Numbered from the stretch's first letter, positions 1 through 11,450 are shown. The stretch: 64,000 bases of DNA from Cliona cf. orientalis (GCA_963930775.1 OZ005689.1:24240058-24304057); one strand, 5' to 3'. The notes: a model not told the origin generated them from the sequence alone. Program-made: numbers and translations.

Positions 1-1
1 A

Positions 2-790
2 GAAGTACTACCAATCCTTACACGGCTTTCAAAAATTTTCCAAACTGAAAATCTATCTTTCACTTCCATAAAACCAGCAGTTACACGTGCCAAAAGTACT
101 CTACATGGTGTCGACATAACATCCATGAATAAAACTTCTGATTGGCAGCATGAACTTGATACCTACATGGAAAGCAATACATTAAGTGATGGAGACCCTG
201 AAGAATTTTATGAAACATGTGTGAGACCATTTATTGCAGCTCTAGTTGACAATCTGGAAGAGAGATTTCCTGAAGATTCTATTGCTGTGATGGATGCAGC
301 TGATGTATTTGATCCTATTAAAGCTGCTTCTTCTAGCTCTCCAGAGTCAAGGTACAAGTATGGTCGCAACGAAGTCTCCAATTTGGCAGAACACTACAAG
401 TTAGAACCAACTACAGTGCTAACAGAGTGGAAGGAGTTTAGTACCACCCTCTCCCAGTTCAACAATGCACAGGATGTTTTGATATCACTTGTTAAACAGC
501 AGGAAGTGTTTCCTAATCTGGCCCACATTGCCTCTTCCTTGCTTGTGATACCAGTACATTCAGCCGATTGTGAACGTGGATTTAGTGCGATGGGAAGGAT
601 CAAAACTAAGCTTCGATCTAGACTGTGTAATCGATCTGTGAACTCTTTAATGTTCATCAGTATTGAAGGCCCTGATCTTCCTTGCTTTGATTTTGAGAAA
701 GTTCTTCAGAATTGGGCCAGAGTACGCAACAGGAGACTGTTTCAAGGCGAGCCCAGTTCATCAAGAAGATCAATGGGCTGTCAAACTTAA
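2..790 (+). CDS. hAT-family transposase, C-terminal part (runs off the left edge)
   Basis: The frame is open from base 2, so the start lies outside the window; the first in-frame ATG is at 125. The C-terminal half carries the hAT dimerisation domain (hATC): SLLVIPVHSADCERGFSAMG, followed by KTKLRSRL and a terminal NWARVRNRR stretch. These residues normally form the alpha-helical dimer interface next to the last catalytic acidic residue of hAT transposases. The upstream part (LTRLSKIFQTENLSF) resembles the ZNF862/KIAA1586-like branch of hAT-derived proteins. No stop or frameshift is seen in about 260 codons, so this is either a young element or a domesticated hAT gene. The family call is firm; activity cannot be judged without the catalytic N-terminal part. 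Confidence 0.85.
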   Translation, partial: EVLPILTRLSKIFQTENLSFTSIKPAVTRAKSTLHGVDITSMNKTSDWQHELDTYMESNTLSDGDPEEFYETCVRPFIAALVDNLEERFPEDSIAVMDAADVFDPIKAASSSSPESRYKYGRNEVSNLAEHYKLEPTTVLTEWKEFSTTLSQFNNAQDVLISLVKQQEVFPNLAHIASSLLVIPVHSADCERGFSAMGRIKTKLRSRLCNRSVNSLMFISIEGPDLPCFDFEKVLQNWARVRNRRLFQGEPSSSRRSMGCQT

Positions 791-1550
791 CAGTATTCAT
801 GCTAGTATTGGCAATCATCTTTTTTTTTTCTTCTGTCGACTCATTCATAGCTAACTGACTGCATTTTATGCATAATAATTTATCGTGTATTTCTTATCTA
901 AATGTTTAGTACAATGTATCTGAATGTATGCAATGGCTATGTTATTATTGGTATAGTAATATCGAGACTAAAGTGTACATGACTTCATGACATTACCTAC
1001 TTAAGAAAAATTTCTGGGGGGAACACTGTATGTATGTATGTATGGTGGGTTTGAGTATGTATGTATGGATGTGTGCATGTACATGTATTGTAGGAACTAT
1101 TATATACATACATACATACATACATACATACATACATACATACATACATACATGCATACATGTACATGACATACATACATGCATACATGTACATGTACAT
1201 GTCGTGTGTGTGCACATGCTTTTCCAACAGGCTTATGGCTTATGGCTTATGTGTATGCAAAAGGGATGTGTAACAGAGAAATATAATCTCTACATGAGAT
1301 TGTGACATTTCAGGCCATTCGTCAAATCGAGCAACACTTAGAAGAGGTCATCAAAGAACACTCTTAATACAAAACGGCCATTGACACTGCCAAACAGTCC
1401 ATCCGGCAGTTCCATACATACCAGCTAATGATAATTCAAATGAGGGACAATCCTTTAGAAAAGGTGGGATTTCATGCCAAAAAATAGGGACAATTTTATT
1501 AAGATATTAATATACATGAATGATGCAAAAAAAAAAGAACAATATAATAA
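791..1550. other. Non-coding stretch with a microsatellite
   Basis: No gene is supported. It contains the tetranucleotide array described separately. A short exon-like frame near 1313-1366 (FQAIRQIEQHLEEVIKEHS) follows an AG acceptor but has no partner exon. Confidence 0.5.
1028..1204. repeat. (ATGT/ACAT)n tetranucleotide microsatellite
   Basis: Runs of TATG at the left give way to a near-perfect CATA array around 1107-1163, then to TACATG runs. The two halves are of opposite strand sense, so the array can fold back on itself. It produces spurious open frames on both strands. Confidence 0.9.
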
Positions 1551-1896
1551 TTATTGCACTTTCGAACTATGAGCTTTGGTATAGTCCATAGTGGCAGTAC
1601 GTGCTCGGCTGAGAAGTTCATTTGGAGTTTCTAATTCGTAACATTTTGCATCGTTCAATTTGCATGAAATAAGAACACAAAGTGTATTTTGTTCCATCTG
1701 AATGCAATAGTCTTACAATTTTCGTACAATACTAAAGACACGTTCAGTGTCAGCATTTGTCACTGGTAGAGCAAGAATACATTTTGCTAAGCTGGTTAAA
1801 TGAGGAAACCTAGCAGAGCCAGAAAGAGTGGACATCTTTCCGATTTCTTTCCAAAAAACACATAGTTCAGCACTCTGGGTAGGTTTACCTTTTGTA
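1551..1896 (-). pseudogene. hAT transposase C-terminal remnant with in-frame stop
   Basis: On the minus strand the hATC motif LAKCILALPVTNADTERVFS is readable. The same frame continues past a TAA at 1713-1715 to a natural end at 1551, with typical post-motif residues (QMEQNTLCVLISCK and ELETPNELLSRA). The internal stop replaces a residue just after IVRKL, so the copy is dead. Its N-terminal side is cut at about 1897-1902, where an unrelated inverted-repeat element begins. It belongs to a different hAT lineage from the copy at the left edge. Confidence 0.8.
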
Positions 1897-1901
1897 CGCT
1901 C

Positions 1902-3020
1902 CACGGAGCCCGTTGGTATGGGTGCTAACAAGGGCTTATCGAGCCACCGTAGGCGGCGAGAGGGCATGTAACCCGCTTAGTGGTAATGTAGACGGTGAAA
2001 TCCTAATTGTTACAAAAAATAGCAAAACATTGGATGAACAAACTAGTATAGGCAACGTTTGTACCTGGTTTTAGAGCGACCTACTTCCACGCTAAGCCTT
2101 CATTGGCAGCACCAAAGATCCAGAAGGCAATACCAATCGTCGAGTCAAGTTAAAAAGGCTATACTTGAGTCAATCAGAGACGGTGGCGGTGAAAAACAGC
2201 TCTGAGCTGACAAAACGCGCATCACACACTGTATCAGACTAAGCTGGGGTCATGAGACGTCAAAGGCCTTAGTTCTAAGCTAGACTTCAATACAACAAAA
2301 CCAGAAGCTTACCCTGTCTCCATCGTTGGGTGGTAAAGTGAACTGGAACTTTACACTGTTGGAGACTCAGACTTGGCTTGATTTTGTTACTGACACTTGG
2401 TAGCATTGAGAACCACCTGAAAGGACCATGATAGCCTTTTTTTCTATCAAATCTCGAAAAGAATGGGCTGACAAGCTATCAAACAAAATTTCATAGCTAT
2501 TCAAAAAATCTGTTTTTAGTAACATGTTGGATTTCACCGTCTACATACGTTACATGCCGTCTCGCCGCCTATGACGGCTCGATAAGCCCTTGGTGCTAAT
2601 TAGAATTCTCTACCTAGATACAGCTAGATTCGTCGAAATACTGTACGTTCGCTCACCTTTTAGCTTATTGGGCATCTAAGAACAATCAGCTGTCGTTATC
2701 AACAACGAAAATTAATTCAACTCTTGCTCGACCTTTACGTTCCTTTCGAACGGCTCTGCCCAGGTCCATTCAATTGATTTCCGGGTCACACATAGTATGC
2801 GGAAACGCCATACGCGTGCTAACGCCTTTTAGACCGTAATTTCTCAATTATTGGGGGGTGTGGCACAATAGCAAACAAAGCGCTGTATCTCAACAACGAA
2901 GCGCGCGATCGGCCTAAGACTTCAACATGGGTTAGCTCTATGCTAGAGCTTATTAACCATGCATAAAACTCAATTTTCTGAAAAAATCCCATACGGAAGG
3001 TTTTTCCCAAATCCGATCAC
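1902..3020 (+). mobile_element. GTGACC-type MITE, left-truncated copy (copy E), carrying a nested insertion
   Basis: The right half matches intact copies at 3138-4187, 20393-21053 and 40434-41099. It ends in the inverted terminus ...TTTTTCCCAAATCCGATCAC at 3020, followed by ATAT. The left half of the element is missing; homology begins inside the element at about 1902, next to hAT sequence. It is interrupted by the element at 1929-2591. No coding capacity. Confidence 0.75.
1929..2591. mobile_element. Non-autonomous inverted-repeat transposon with 8-bp target duplication
   Basis: Ends are CAAGGGCTTATCGAGCC (1929) and the reverse complement of AAGGGCTTATCGAGCC (2576-2591). Inverted similarity continues for about 60-70 bp, including TAGACGGTGAAATCC in both arms. 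The direct repeat GGTGCTAA flanks it at 1921-1928 and 2592-2599. The related copy at 3138-4187 shows the uninterrupted site GGTGCTAATTAG, which confirms the insertion boundaries. The 663-bp interior has no convincing protein. An 8-bp duplication suits hAT- or P-like elements, but the superfamily is not determined. Confidence 0.8.
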
Positions 3021-3137
3021 ATATAGTTGTAAGGAACTCACTTCCACTCTGAACATACAGTGAGGAAAGACAGTCTTCTATATTCCATCGGTGACATATT
3101 TTGCTAATGTATCCTGTCAGAATTTAATTAAATAAAT

Positions 3138-4187
3138 GTGACCGGATTTGGGAAACCCTCCGTAAGGGATCTGCGCGCAACTTGTGCAATGTGCGTTTTT
3201 ACTAGCTCAGGTCGAAATTTGTGACAGGATCTGAGAAAAGGGACCATTTCGCGCTAAACGCGATTTTTTGCCATTTTTCAAACTCATCATTTCAAGGCCT
3301 CAAGAGCCCTAGGCTTCTGGCTTGGTTTATTAGCAGTTTGGACCTTCTACTTCACAGATCCAATGTTAGAAGCCTGAGCAAGCCTCCTGTCCCGAGCGGT
3401 GAGCCGCCAAAGTGAGGTATAAAACGGCGATTTTCGAACGCGATCGACGCGCGCGCTCGCCCCGCCCATACTGGAAGTGGGTGGGGCCCGCGATTTGCAG
3501 CGAGTGTAGTAGGAAGATTGAAGAATATTCATGCCAGGTTTGAAGTTCATAGCTGCTATGGTTCCAGAGATACAAGCGTTTTAAAATGAAAATTCGGGAA
3601 TAGCGCGAAATGGTCCCTTTTCTCAGATCCTGTCACATTTGTCCAAGTCCAGATTTTGTCATATACATGTGAAACAACCCTTCTAACTATTGCCGTCTTC
3701 TACAGAGGCTAGTCGTGCTCTACGAAGGCGAAATAAGCCTTTATTTTGACCCACCTAGTCGGCACAGCCACCGTACACAGCGCCCGTTGCTATGGGTGCT
3801 AATTAGATTTCTCTACCTAGATACAGCTAGATTCATCGATCTACTGTACGTTCCCTCACCTTTTTAGCTTCTTGGGCATCTAAGAACAATCGGCTGTCAT
3901 TGTCAACAGCGAAATTCAACTCTTTCGAACGGCTCCGCCCAGGTCCATTTAATTGATTTCCGGGTCACACGTAGAATGTGGTAACACCATACACGTGCAT
4001 AGCAATGCCTTTAGACCGTAATTTCTTGATTATTGGGGGTGTGGCACAATCGCAAACAAAGTGCTGTATCTCCACAACGAAGCACATGATCGGCCTAAAA
4101 CTTGAACGCGGGTTAGCTCTATGGTAGAGCTTATCAACCATACATCAAACTCTATTCTTTACAGAGGGTTTTCCCAAATCCGGTCAC
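3138..4187 (+). mobile_element. GTGACC-type MITE (copy D) with a related MITE nested inside
   Basis: Left end GTGACCGGATTTGGGAAACC at 3138; right end is its inverted match ending at 4187. The flanking direct repeat is AAAT (3134-3137 and 4188-4191). Without the nested insertion at 3221-3636 and its duplicated target, the element is about 630 bp, close to the 661- and 666-bp sister copies. No open frame of note. Transposition was presumably driven by a transposase supplied in trans. Confidence 0.9.
3221..3636 (+). mobile_element. GTGACA-type MITE (second family), nested in copy D
   Basis: Termini GTGACAGGATCTGAGAAAAG and its inverted match, with the inverted repeat running about 34 bp to GCGCG. 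The flanking direct repeat is ATTT (3217-3220 and 3637-3640). It has the same GTGAC tip and 4-bp duplication as its host but a different internal sequence. A diverged relative of its interior (CAAGAGCCCTAGG, CTTCTACTTCACAGAT, GAGGTATAAAACGGCG) occurs around 46010-46510. Confidence 0.9.
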
Positions 4188-4608
4188 AAATTATGTTATC
4201 ATCACCTCGCTTTTTATACTCTTCGACACAATCAGCTGGTGGATGCTCATATAGAGATAGAGTCTTCGTTTTGATCTTCTCAATCATCTCCGTGCACGTT
4301 TCCCTCTCTGAAGGATATCTGAAGCGATAATCAATATGCCCAATCTGCCTAAGCTCCGCCTCCAGTTCTCCACTGTAGAAAGCCTCACTTACAATGTGAG
4401 GATACAGTTCTCAAGTCCAATAATAACATAATAATTTTATACGAATTATAAGTATTCACACATGATTCACTTCTTACCCAACTCTTTACGTATACCAAAT
4501 GCATCACTGAAGGACATCCAGGAATGATTTCTGTGATAACAGAGATGCGAGGCGGCCTTTAACAATGGATATTTCAATTGAAAGCTGATTTACTTATGCA
4601 AGAGAGCA
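4188..4608. other. No recognisable feature
   Basis: AT-rich unique-looking sequence between a MITE and the next open frame. Nothing supported. Confidence 0.5.
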
Positions 4609-5163
4609 TTACAGCTCCAACAAATTTCTCTCCATGTAGGTCGTACCTGAAGCTTCAACAAAATCACGCTGGAATGGATAATAACGGAATCCAAGCTCAT
4701 GCTTATTGCCATATTGAGCATAATTGTAAAGAAGCTTACGAGTACAACGTAGTGTAAATTTGCGATCATGCATAGCACCAGTCCTTGTGTAGCACCTCAC
4801 TTGACATGAGTAATAAGGCGACAAATATTGTTGACATTCATAACTGCGGTGTACTGGAGGTGATAGAATTACGTCTTCTCTAGCAGAAAAGCAAGCAACG
4901 GCATCAGAAAGCTCAGACGTAATAAATGATTTTCTTGATACTTTCAGAAGATAGCATGGGTAATTCTTGTATGATGGAAATTTCCGTTGTTCTGTTAGAG
5001 CTGAGGGTAACATTTTATGAAGCTGCACACCTTTGCGACAACAGCGGAGTACTGGGAAATCAGCCAACATATTTTTTCGTCGTTTGTAAGCTTCCCCAGT
5101 TTCCAGGTGGTTATCCAAACAATTTACCTCTGACAACAACTTACATGAGTCGTGGACATTCAA
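4609..5163 (-). CDS. Unrecognised 184-residue open frame, Cys/Tyr-rich C-terminal half
   Basis: An uninterrupted minus-strand frame of 184 codons in otherwise stop-rich sequence. The C-terminal half has a patterned arrangement of Cys and aromatic residues: YECQQYLSPYYSCQVRCYTR, then LRCTRKLLYNYAQYGNKHEL, then FRYYPFQRDFVEASGTTYME. Such patterning suggests a folded, possibly metal-binding domain of transposon or domesticated-transposon origin, but I do not recognise the family. The start is uncertain: the first ATG (MNVHDSCKLLSEVN) may sit inside an exon. There is no partner gene nearby; the region to the left is MITEs and to the right a decayed retrotransposon. Confidence 0.45.
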   Translation of the reverse strand: MNVHDSCKLLSEVNCLDNHLETGEAYKRRKNMLADFPVLRCCRKGVQLHKMLPSALTEQRKFPSYKNYPCYLLKVSRKSFITSELSDAVACFSAREDVILSPPVHRSYECQQYLSPYYSCQVRCYTRTGAMHDRKFTLRCTRKLLYNYAQYGNKHELGFRYYPFQRDFVEASGTTYMERNLLEL

Positions 5164-5590
5164 ATAGCAGCAGGATCAGCCAAATACAGATATGCCAAAT
5201 ACAGATATGCCAAATAGCAATAAGATTAGCCAAATACATAATAGGCCTACAGATAGCAAAGGTATTATAATGCTGATCATATGTTATTATACCCAAGTAA
5301 TGACACATGTGGAACCACTAACGGAGGGAGAGTGTATGTCAGCAACATCCCCACTAGTGCAGCATGCACTACACTCTCCCCAAACCATTATTTTCTGAGT
5401 TATCTGTATAAATATTGTACAAAGTGAGCGGTATGCTGAACTAGCGTGGTATGAACAAAAGCAAAGAAAATGAATGAAGATAAATTGCCATCAATAGAAA
5501 CTACTAAGGATTAGCAAGTGATAAAAGTGTTGAGGCGGCTGCTACATCCTCAACTGATGTTCGGATATATTATGCTGTGAATGCATGTGA
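5164..5590. other. Short tandem repeat and unassigned sequence
   Basis: Three near-identical 16-bp units (CCAAATACAGATATG-like) lie at 5178-5215. The remainder has no supported feature. Confidence 0.5.
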
Positions 5591-7571
5591 TTTCCACCTT
5601 CCCAATGTCTGAGTAAAGGAATCGTCGAAGCCAGCCTTTGCTGCTGCTGATGCCGCACCAATTCAAAAACTGTGGCCTGGTAATGATATCAATTCCCAAC
5701 TGATAGAAAGCTTCCCACATACGTGCAACCAGTCAGTCTCTGCTGAGAGGAGTACTATCCTGAAATCAAAATAGCAGTCCAGGGGCAGGCGAGTGGATTG
5801 CAAAGTATGCCAAAATTGCCTGGCCTACCCGTTGGTCCCAAGTAGAGGCAGCTCCCTGCTCCTGACTAATCAGTTTTGCTTTGATGGATTAGAACAGTCA
5901 AAATCTGTGGATTTTGTCCAGAATCCATAGCTACATCAGCCACAGATAGCAGGATCTTGAGATAGTGGGCTTGTACATTCCCCAGAGCTAATCCAAGGCC
6001 GAAGGCTGCCCAAAGCATTTTGTCATAGGGTAGGGGCTGGTATGACCACAGGGTGTGGATCTGCATGGGTTAGCAGGGAGCGAGTAATCGGGAGGCATTG
6101 TGAGCGTGTACGTTGTACGTATAGCCGGGTGATTTCCTTTTAATTCCGTTCAAGACCTATAATAAACGAAAGCTTGGATGAGGAGGATATCCTAGGGTCT
6201 GGCCACCACTCGTAGTCGGTAGAATCTAATGGCACATAAGCAAGAGTACACGGTCCCAGCACCACTAGACTAGGAAAGGTAGGCTGCAAATGCTGTTTGA
6301 GACTGTTCAGCGACAGGTAGGGGAGTGAAGTCAAACTGGTGGCATCTGCAGCTGTGATAAGTAGAATGCTAAGCAACGCAATATGTGCATTGGCAATGGA
6401 GCATGAGAGGTAGAGGATTTAAGAAGCACTACTACTGCCATGTTGACTGACCTAAAAGAAATCTGCCCGGTGAACAGACGTCACAGGGCAGATGCAAGCA
6501 CAACAGGGACTAGCTCCTTGCTATGATATGAAAAGCATGCCAGTAGGCTTGCCATTGTAGCTGGAACCAACCAAGTGGAGATACGAGCGCCCCACAACCA
6601 TATGCCCGACGTATCCGAGAATATCTCTACGGATGTGGCCATGGCCGGGAAAAAAGGAGGACATGTGCCATTTCAATCTTCACCAAGATAGGTCAGCGCC
6701 GGCACCAGCATTCATGTGGATGAAATGGTGGGGTGCCCGGACTAGAAAGGAGTAGGAACAGTTGCCAATGGAATACTTGGCCCTGTGGGATAATAGTCTC
6801 TGCATGGGATAGGTGACCTAGAAGTACAGATCCCGTCTGATACAGGAGCGCCGTGTCAACCATTGCTGCAAGGCATCGTGTAGCCTGGCCAGTTTGTCGG
6901 CTGGAAGGCATAAGTCAAATTTATCCTAGTTGACAAGGATTCCAAAGGTCAAGGTTGATGCCGCCCCCTCTGTTGTATGTGCTGCGATTGGGATTCCAAG
7001 CCTGGTAGAGGTATGCTCGGATATTGTTAAAATTCTTGCTCCTGTTGGTGAATAAAATAAGGAGCAGGAAATCATCTAAGGAGTGCAACTGACATTTAAC
7101 TCCTTGGCCAGTGAGAACCCACGCAATTAAAACGGCAATTGCGTTGAAGATCTTTGGTGCAGCACGTAAATCGAATGGTGAGGCCCAATCGACATAGCTA
7201 AGTGTTGACTCTTCCAAGCAGATGATAGTCAGAAGGGTGTCGTGTTCCCCTGCCTAGGTAAGGGATTGAATTAACTGCATCATACACTTTTGTATAGTCA
7301 AAGAGCGGAAAAACATCATTAATGCTGCTGCCAAGTGGGGGTGAGGAGTCACGAATCATGTGCCACTTATTAGACTAGTGCGCTTTGGGGACTAGACCCA
7401 GTGGGCTGGTATAGGGTAAGGCAAGGGGTAACTGGTCCCGGCAGTCATCTTTTGCTAGCTCAGTTGCCATTAGTTGGTCAATGACCTTTATGTTTCCGAG
7501 GGCTGAAGGGTGATTGGTTGTGCGGGGACACAGGTGGGCACGGTTGTGGCTGTATTCTATTCCAAAGCCCG
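5591..7571 (-). pseudogene. DIRS-like retrotransposon pol remnant: RT, RNase H and tyrosine recombinase
   Basis: Read on the minus strand, broken frames give successive DIRS-type segments. A pre-RT segment NHPSALGNIKVIDQL and SPLGLVPKAH lie at about 7378-7500. RT motifs WASPFDLRAAPKIFNAIAVL and HSLDDFLLL (the LDDF box) lie at about 7070-7185. The RNase H/connection segment LPADKLARLHDALQQW-like lies at 6830-6905. The start of the tyrosine recombinase, MLWAAFGLGLAL, and QNPQILTVLIHQSKTD lie at 5868-6020. Each segment is in a different frame or cut by stops, so the copy is inactive. It was split by the DNA transposon at 7576-11473; the missing upstream part resumes at 11474. Confidence 0.75.
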
Positions 7572-7608
7572 TTAAACGAGAAGGCGGAGTTCGCGATCTG
7601 CGCATGCG

Positions 7609-7617
7609 TATAAAAGG
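7609..7617 (+). promoter_or_regulatory. TATA box in the left terminus
   Basis: TATAAAAGG, mirrored at the other terminus (11451-11459, minus strand). It is placed to drive the plus-strand gene; a possible first exon starts at ATG 7837 and ends at a GTAAG donor after 7865. Confidence 0.55.
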
Positions 7618-8239
7618 CGTGGGCCTGGCGCACAATTATGAATTCAAATTCAAACGCGTTCGGTCGATCGAGCAGCCACTGTGCTGGATCTTTCCCCGCC
7701 ATTTTTAGAGCCACAAACAAACGGTTTTGGCGCGAAACACGGCAAATACACGTGGTATGCTCACCCTAGATCGAGCACAGCACAAATAAGAGTGAACAGT
7801 ACCAGAGAGACTGATAGTGTGGTCCCAAGGCTCATCATGGCAACTGGTAGCTCAAAAAGATGCTTGTAAGAAGTTGGCAGCCATGCATGGCATGAATTTG
7901 AATAATAAATCATAATAATATTTATTATAAATATAGATAGAGATATCAGGTGGCTCAGATGAGTCAAATAAAGCCTTTGCTTCTGAGTTGAACAGGTCCT
8001 CGAGGACCGCAGATCACGGGGAGTTAGTGTAACTTGGACATGGCATTCAGAGGTTGCATCCTGCACTAGACCAGCTGTACCCCGAAGACATTCCTCTTAC
8101 AAGTAGTTCGTAATGATAAATCTTCCTAGAAGTAGAGATTTACCCACATTGATATGCAGACACACCATACCGAACAAGCACTATACCTAAGGGTTATAGC
8201 GATGACAATCCACCACCAGTGTTAGGAAGTGGAGATGAA

Positions 8240-8632
8240 GATAATTTCTGTCCCCACTGTTTCTTCACTCCTTGTGTTGTGGAGAGACCTCCAGACTTTA
8301 CGAGGGTCTTCTGCTGCAAGTGTTCGGAATAGGCAACACAGGTTTAGATTGTACAAAGGATCCTGGAGGCTTTTTAAGGATTTGTGGTTGTGGAGGGACG
8401 ATCGCTACTTGGAACGTAAGCAGACGATCACCTCTATAGACGACCCTCGAGAACCACTCCCAAAGTGTGTGGTTGAAGTAAGTATAATAATATTGCACAC
8501 CTGTATGTACAAAAATCCTATGCTATTCACAGACACATGTACTGAATGCAGGAAGTTCGGAAGCGCTACCCCAATCCTCCAGGATTGCCATACACTGACT
8601 TCCAACCCACTTGGCTAGCTGATCTTGACTAG
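8240..8632 (+). pseudogene. Second (accessory) gene of the TTAA element, frameshifted
   Basis: The segment FCPHCFFTPCVVERPPDF, read from about 8245, has two CxxC-like pairs. It shifts frame near 8320 into YKGSWRLFKDLWLWRDDRYL and ends PREPLPKCVVE at a GTAAGT donor after 8477. A second exon 8552-8632 completes it: EVRKRYPNPPGLPYTDFQPT, then a TAG. The 74-bp intron has good GT-AG borders and phase fits exactly. The protein is a small Cys-containing accessory of unknown function that I recall beside similar transposases in other invertebrates. The frameshift suggests decay, or could be a sequencing error. It is tail to tail with the transposase gene. Confidence 0.6.
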
Positions 8633-8651
8633 ACTTAACTGATTCACTTGC

Positions 8652-11313
8652 CTAATCTGACTCATCACTTGATTCATGCTCCGGAATTTCACCATCAGAT
8701 GGCTCATCATCATTATCCTCACTTATTGCCATCTCATCAGCATCAGCTGGTTCACTCACTAATGGTCTATAAAATTAATCATAATGTATATACTCAAAAT
8801 TGTGACATGTACTTGTCTAGCGTAGCTTACTGAACATCTGTGATATTCCTCTGTACATATTTAGACCAAACTGTCTTCACAAACTTGAAGGTCTTGGCCA
8901 CCAGGACTCGCTTGGGTGTTCGTCTATTTGGTCTTCTAAGATCCTCATACATCCGCTCACTTGTTGTACCTCGTGATACATTTTCATTCTACATGTGATG
9001 TGCATGCCAAATTGTAAATAATGTCGTTAGTACATGATATTGTGGTAAACGTACCAAATCAAGTACGGCCAAGTTCATTCTCATCTTGAATGTTAGAGTA
9101 CTGAAGTGAATCCTCTTCGACAGGTACGTTAAAAGTTGGTGGTTAAAGGATTCCACCCAGTATGTATCACAGCACTGCGTAAAAACATGTCCATGGTACG
9201 GTATAGAAATATTGTAAGATGTATATACAACAACACACATGTAGCCGTACATAAATTTTACACTTACGCGGCAGTAGTGTTCGGCATGTTGAAAGATTGT
9301 AGTTTCACGAAGAGCATTCTCATACACTTCAATCACCTTGGGGTCAGTGAGGGGTACCTTACTTGGGGCGTAGTTAGGCAGTCGACAGAAAGACTCTGAG
9401 TAGCAGTTTGAATGATCTCCCTATGGTTGCCAAAATGGCAAAATAAAGGGATCCATGTCAAATACAGAAGCAAACCTGATAGTGCTGAATGATATTCAAT
9501 ATTGACTTCCGCAACTGATCAGCATTGCCATTACAGTTTCAAGGCCGTCGGAGGCGGGGCGGCAGGGGCGGCTCGAGCCGCCCCACTTTTTGTGCCTTCC
9601 ACTTGACCTTTGACCGCTCAACACCATATCATTGGCATTTGCACGTACGCGCGTGCGCACGATTGGTACGCAAACCGCACGCAAAACAGCTAGCACTGAT
9701 TCAGCAAGTTCGTCGATCTAGGTATGAGCGCAAGCCACAGTCCTGTAATAGGCGATAAGCCAATAGAGTTGCTCACGAATGCTGAACGGTGCGATTTTGG
9801 GCGTGGTTTAATTATTTTTGGGCGTGGCTTAAAATTTGCGCGCGCGCTTCGCGCGCGCTTACTGGAATGTCACAAAGCTCTACATAGCTAGAACCTCCCC
9901 AGTTGTAAATCCCTTCCTACGGCCCTGAGTTTTTCATCGCCCAGTACAGGTGTCGCTTAGTGCTAGCCTCTATAAAGTAAGATACAGTAACAAGGTAAAG
10001 GTAAGCAAACATGTAATTAGAGCTTTATTGATGTAAAATACATATATAAAATTAAACCTGAACATACTTTTATCCAACAACTGTGCCTTTATGGTATCTA
10101 TTCCTTTGCCCCGAGTGATTTTAGAAAGACCCTTTGCAACATTCTTTGTACCTAAGGACAATCATACATGGAAAAAAATGATAACAAATTAGTTACACAT
10201 ACCATGCCATGTGTCATAGGAATTCAAAAGCTGGAGGTCACTTGTGATGTAGTTTTTGATCTGCTACTGGAAGTCATGTGCATGTGCAACTTCTACTATT
10301 TTGAGACCTACAAGTTTGAACATAATGATATAGTTGTATTGTGGAAATTAACAGTGCACTATCTCACCTCTTGCGATTACTTGAGGCAGCACCACTTGAG
10401 TACACTGGAATTCTCTGCTTTGAGCTGCTCCATGATCAATCCGGGAGAGGGTACAGATGCCTACAATCTTATGTGTGCTATTTAATTCAAGCAATTATTA
10501 CTATTACTTCACACTAAAGATAACTACACTTACCTTCTGGATGTGGTATGGTACGCATTGGCAGTGGAGTTGTGCCTTGCGTCTGTCATTACCCACTGTA
10601 AATAAGACCACACACTTTATTGTAGCAACCATCACATAGATCTATATACACACTTCTCCCTTGTTAGAATAGCCAGGCATGTCCTTGATCTCCCGTACAG
10701 CTAAATTCATGTCCTCTTCGGTACTATTTGCTACAATATCCATGTATCCAAGTGAGTGATACACTAAAATTGTTCAAATTGTTTATAAACATTCTCTGGT
10801 ACAAATATGTAACATACCATTGCTAATGTACCACTTTCCAACTACACCAAGTTCAGCAAACATACTGAAATGAGTGTACTGACTGGGAATAATTCCAGCT
10901 GCTGTGAACGCATGGACTAACCTGCAATAACAGATGATATAAAAGCTATATAATATACAGGGCTGCATTTCAGATTTCTTACAAGGGTGGGAGGGGTGGC
11001 TTTTTCTGGCATACTGGGGAGGTAGCTATACTCACATGTCAGTCACACTATAAATATCAAATGGAGGGGGGGGGGGGGGGGGGAGTCAAACAGCCGACAA
11101 GGGGGACAATCGCCCATAATTGCCCTCCCTAAATATAGCCTCTTCGTCAGCGTGTGTGAGCTGTAGTGACTGCCTAACACCTAGTCTTGGCCTCTTACTC
11201 CTACAGGCCACATCAGGTAGCAACTCCATACTAGTTGGATCAGAAAAAAACTCGAAAAAACTTGACAACTTGCAACACTGCATACAAAACTGCTGACCTG
11301 GCAAAAAAATCAC
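8652..11313 (-). CDS. Transposase of the TTAA element, multi-exon, probably Kolobok-type
   Basis: Minus-strand exons with clean splice borders: 8652-8766 (acidic tail EPSDGEIPEHESSDESD, stop at 8652), 8831-8988 (ERMYEDLRRPNRRTPKRVLV), 9055-9174 (CCDTYWVESFNHQLLTYLSK then MRMNLAVLDL), and one ending at 9268 (VIEVYENALRETTIFQHAEH). Further upstream are about 10065-10152 (GTKNVAKGLSKITRGKGIDT) and 10818-10921 (VHAFTAAGIIPSQYTHFSMF). A likely 5' exon within 11086-11313 is rich in Cys (CMQCCKLSSFF). Phases join correctly among the last four. Conserved E and N residues in WVESFN and the DTY/TKN segments suggest the catalytic core. Exons between 9352 and 10065 and around 10250-10760 were not resolved, and a MITE at 9540-9927 lies in an intron. 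Intactness is unknown. Confidence 0.65.
9540..9927. mobile_element. CAG-tipped MITE with 5-bp duplication (hAT5-like)
   Basis: Starts CAAGGCCGTCGGA and ends with the inverted match of CAGGGCCGTAGGA. It is flanked by AGTTT (9535-9539 and 9928-9932). It contains a GC-rich hairpin (GGGCGGCTCGAGCCGCCC) and a GCGCGCGCTTCGCGCGCGC palindrome. It sits in an intron of the transposase gene and is therefore younger than that insertion. Confidence 0.7.
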
Positions 11314-11450
11314 GTGGATTTGTGTGTACTGGTGTGCATTTTTTGGAAGTGTAAAGTGTTACTTGCTCAGAAATATCTCTGGCAACCATCGGTCGGCCAT
11401 TTGAAAAGGTAATAATATAGCATGCGCGACATTTTTGCGCCAGGCACGCC

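Noticed and set aside
993-1305. Long overlapping frames of Tyr-Met-Cys-Val or His-Thr-Tyr-Ile repeats on both strands
   Set aside because: They are produced by the tetranucleotide microsatellite; no codon bias, start context or homology.
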